Positions 63,741 to 64,000 of a stretch of DNA of 64,000 bases are shown here, one piece after another. The position numbers and the translations under genes were made by a program. Source of the DNA: Nocardioides mangrovicus (GTDB lineage: Bacteria > Actinomycetota > Actinomycetes > Propionibacteriales > Nocardioidaceae); contig NZ_RDBE01000006.1 in assembly GCF_003674065.1 (NCBI RefSeq), positions 1-64,000 of the forward strand, written 5' to 3'. The notes beneath the pieces are model-generated. The model made no database searches. It saw nothing but the letters and a program-made list of their open reading frames with translations, and had not been told where the DNA came from. The first letter of the stretch is position 1, and every line of letters begins with the position of its first letter.

Positions 63741-64000
63741 GTGTTCATCGGTGCCGGCACGCTGGTCAACGTCCTCGCCGTCCTGGTCGGCGGAACAGTC
63801 GGTGTGCTGGTCGGCGAGCGGCTGCCCGAGCGCACCCGCCGCGTGGTCACCGACGGCCTCGGCCTGGTCACCCTGCTCATCGCCGGCACCAACCTGACCT
63901 CGATCGGCGACCCGGACTGGCGCCGCGCGGTCGGCTCCAGCGCACCGCTGCTGATCGTGCTCGGCGCGTTGCTCATCGGCGGCATCACCGGCTCGCTGCT
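63741..64000 (+). CDS. DUF554 family membrane protein (truncated by window end)
   Basis: The first 86 residues or so are seen: FIGAGTLVNVLAVLVGGTVGVLVG, then RLPERTRRVVTDGLGLVTLLIAG, and a further hydrophobic helix, as in DUF554 (YdfK/YqgA) proteins. The rest lies outside the window. GTG at 63741, or at 63732 three codons earlier. Function unknown. Confidence 0.8.
   Translation, partial: MFIGAGTLVNVLAVLVGGTVGVLVGERLPERTRRVVTDGLGLVTLLIAGTNLTSIGDPDWRRAVGSSAPLLIVLGALLIGGITGSL

Overview
The window is very GC-rich and densely packed with genes. Many starts are GTG or TTG, ATGA/GTGA/TAATG gene overlaps are common, and the gene content is actinobacterial: parE beside sigA, the imuA'-imuB-dnaE2 mutasome, a complete ergothioneine set, a deazaflavin-dependent nitroreductase-like protein, and many actinobacterial domains of unknown function. 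I infer a Nocardioides-like member of the Propionibacteriales; the genus is not proven by anything visible. No rRNA, tRNA, CRISPR array, transposase or prophage was seen.

Layout. 0.2-3.9 kb: parE (minus), a small zinc-finger protein (DUF7455) and an EamA transporter. 3.9-10.7 kb: an amine/polyamine (gamma-glutamylation type) catabolic operon (puuD-like, SDR, aldehyde dehydrogenase, glutamine synthetase-like ligase, GntR regulator) divergent from an APC permease, with two copies of one palindromic operator between them. 10.7-18.4 kb: TMEM175-like channel and egtD, egtC, egtB, egtA, then egtE overlapping a cytochrome P450. 18.6-22.3 kb: small and hypothetical genes, including three tandem short acidic ORFs. 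22.4-23.6 kb: principal sigma factor sigA.

19.4-30.7 kb carries a DNA-damage theme. The imuA'-imuB-dnaE2 operon has a LexA box inside its promoter. Two paralogous uncharacterised small ORFs (19431-19679 and 29851-30126) each have their own LexA box with the same promoter geometry. An HhH-GPD glycosylase lies beside the second; DinB (40 kb) and PolA (61-63.7 kb) lie further on without a visible LexA box.

30.8-45.4 kb: DUF1905, a small membrane protein, a LysR regulator with a molybdopterin oxidoreductase/flavin reductase pair, a usp-VOC-phospholipase D operon, a GCS2-type carboxylate-amine ligase, DUF4192, dinB, an MhuD-like haem monooxygenase, 5-oxoprolinase subunits pxpC, pxpB and pxpA, and a group 2 sigma factor behind a SigR/SigH-type promoter. 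45.4-51.5 kb: coaE, an AMP-dependent ligase, a DUF559/AbiEi-like gene bracketed by palindromic repeats, a secreted protein and rpsA. 51.7-54.3 kb: a NarL-type two-component system co-transcribed with a very His/Asp-rich exported protein. 54.4-64 kb: phosphotransferase, methyltransferase, a large exported L-x-x-G heptad-repeat protein with a membrane partner, a flippase, polA and a truncated DUF554 gene.

Most worth following up: the LexA-controlled small paralogues with apparently leaderless GTG starts, the P450 translationally coupled to egtE, the His-rich protein/two-component operon, the palindrome-containing intergenic element present twice in inverted orientation, and the palindromic repeats flanking the DUF559-like gene.
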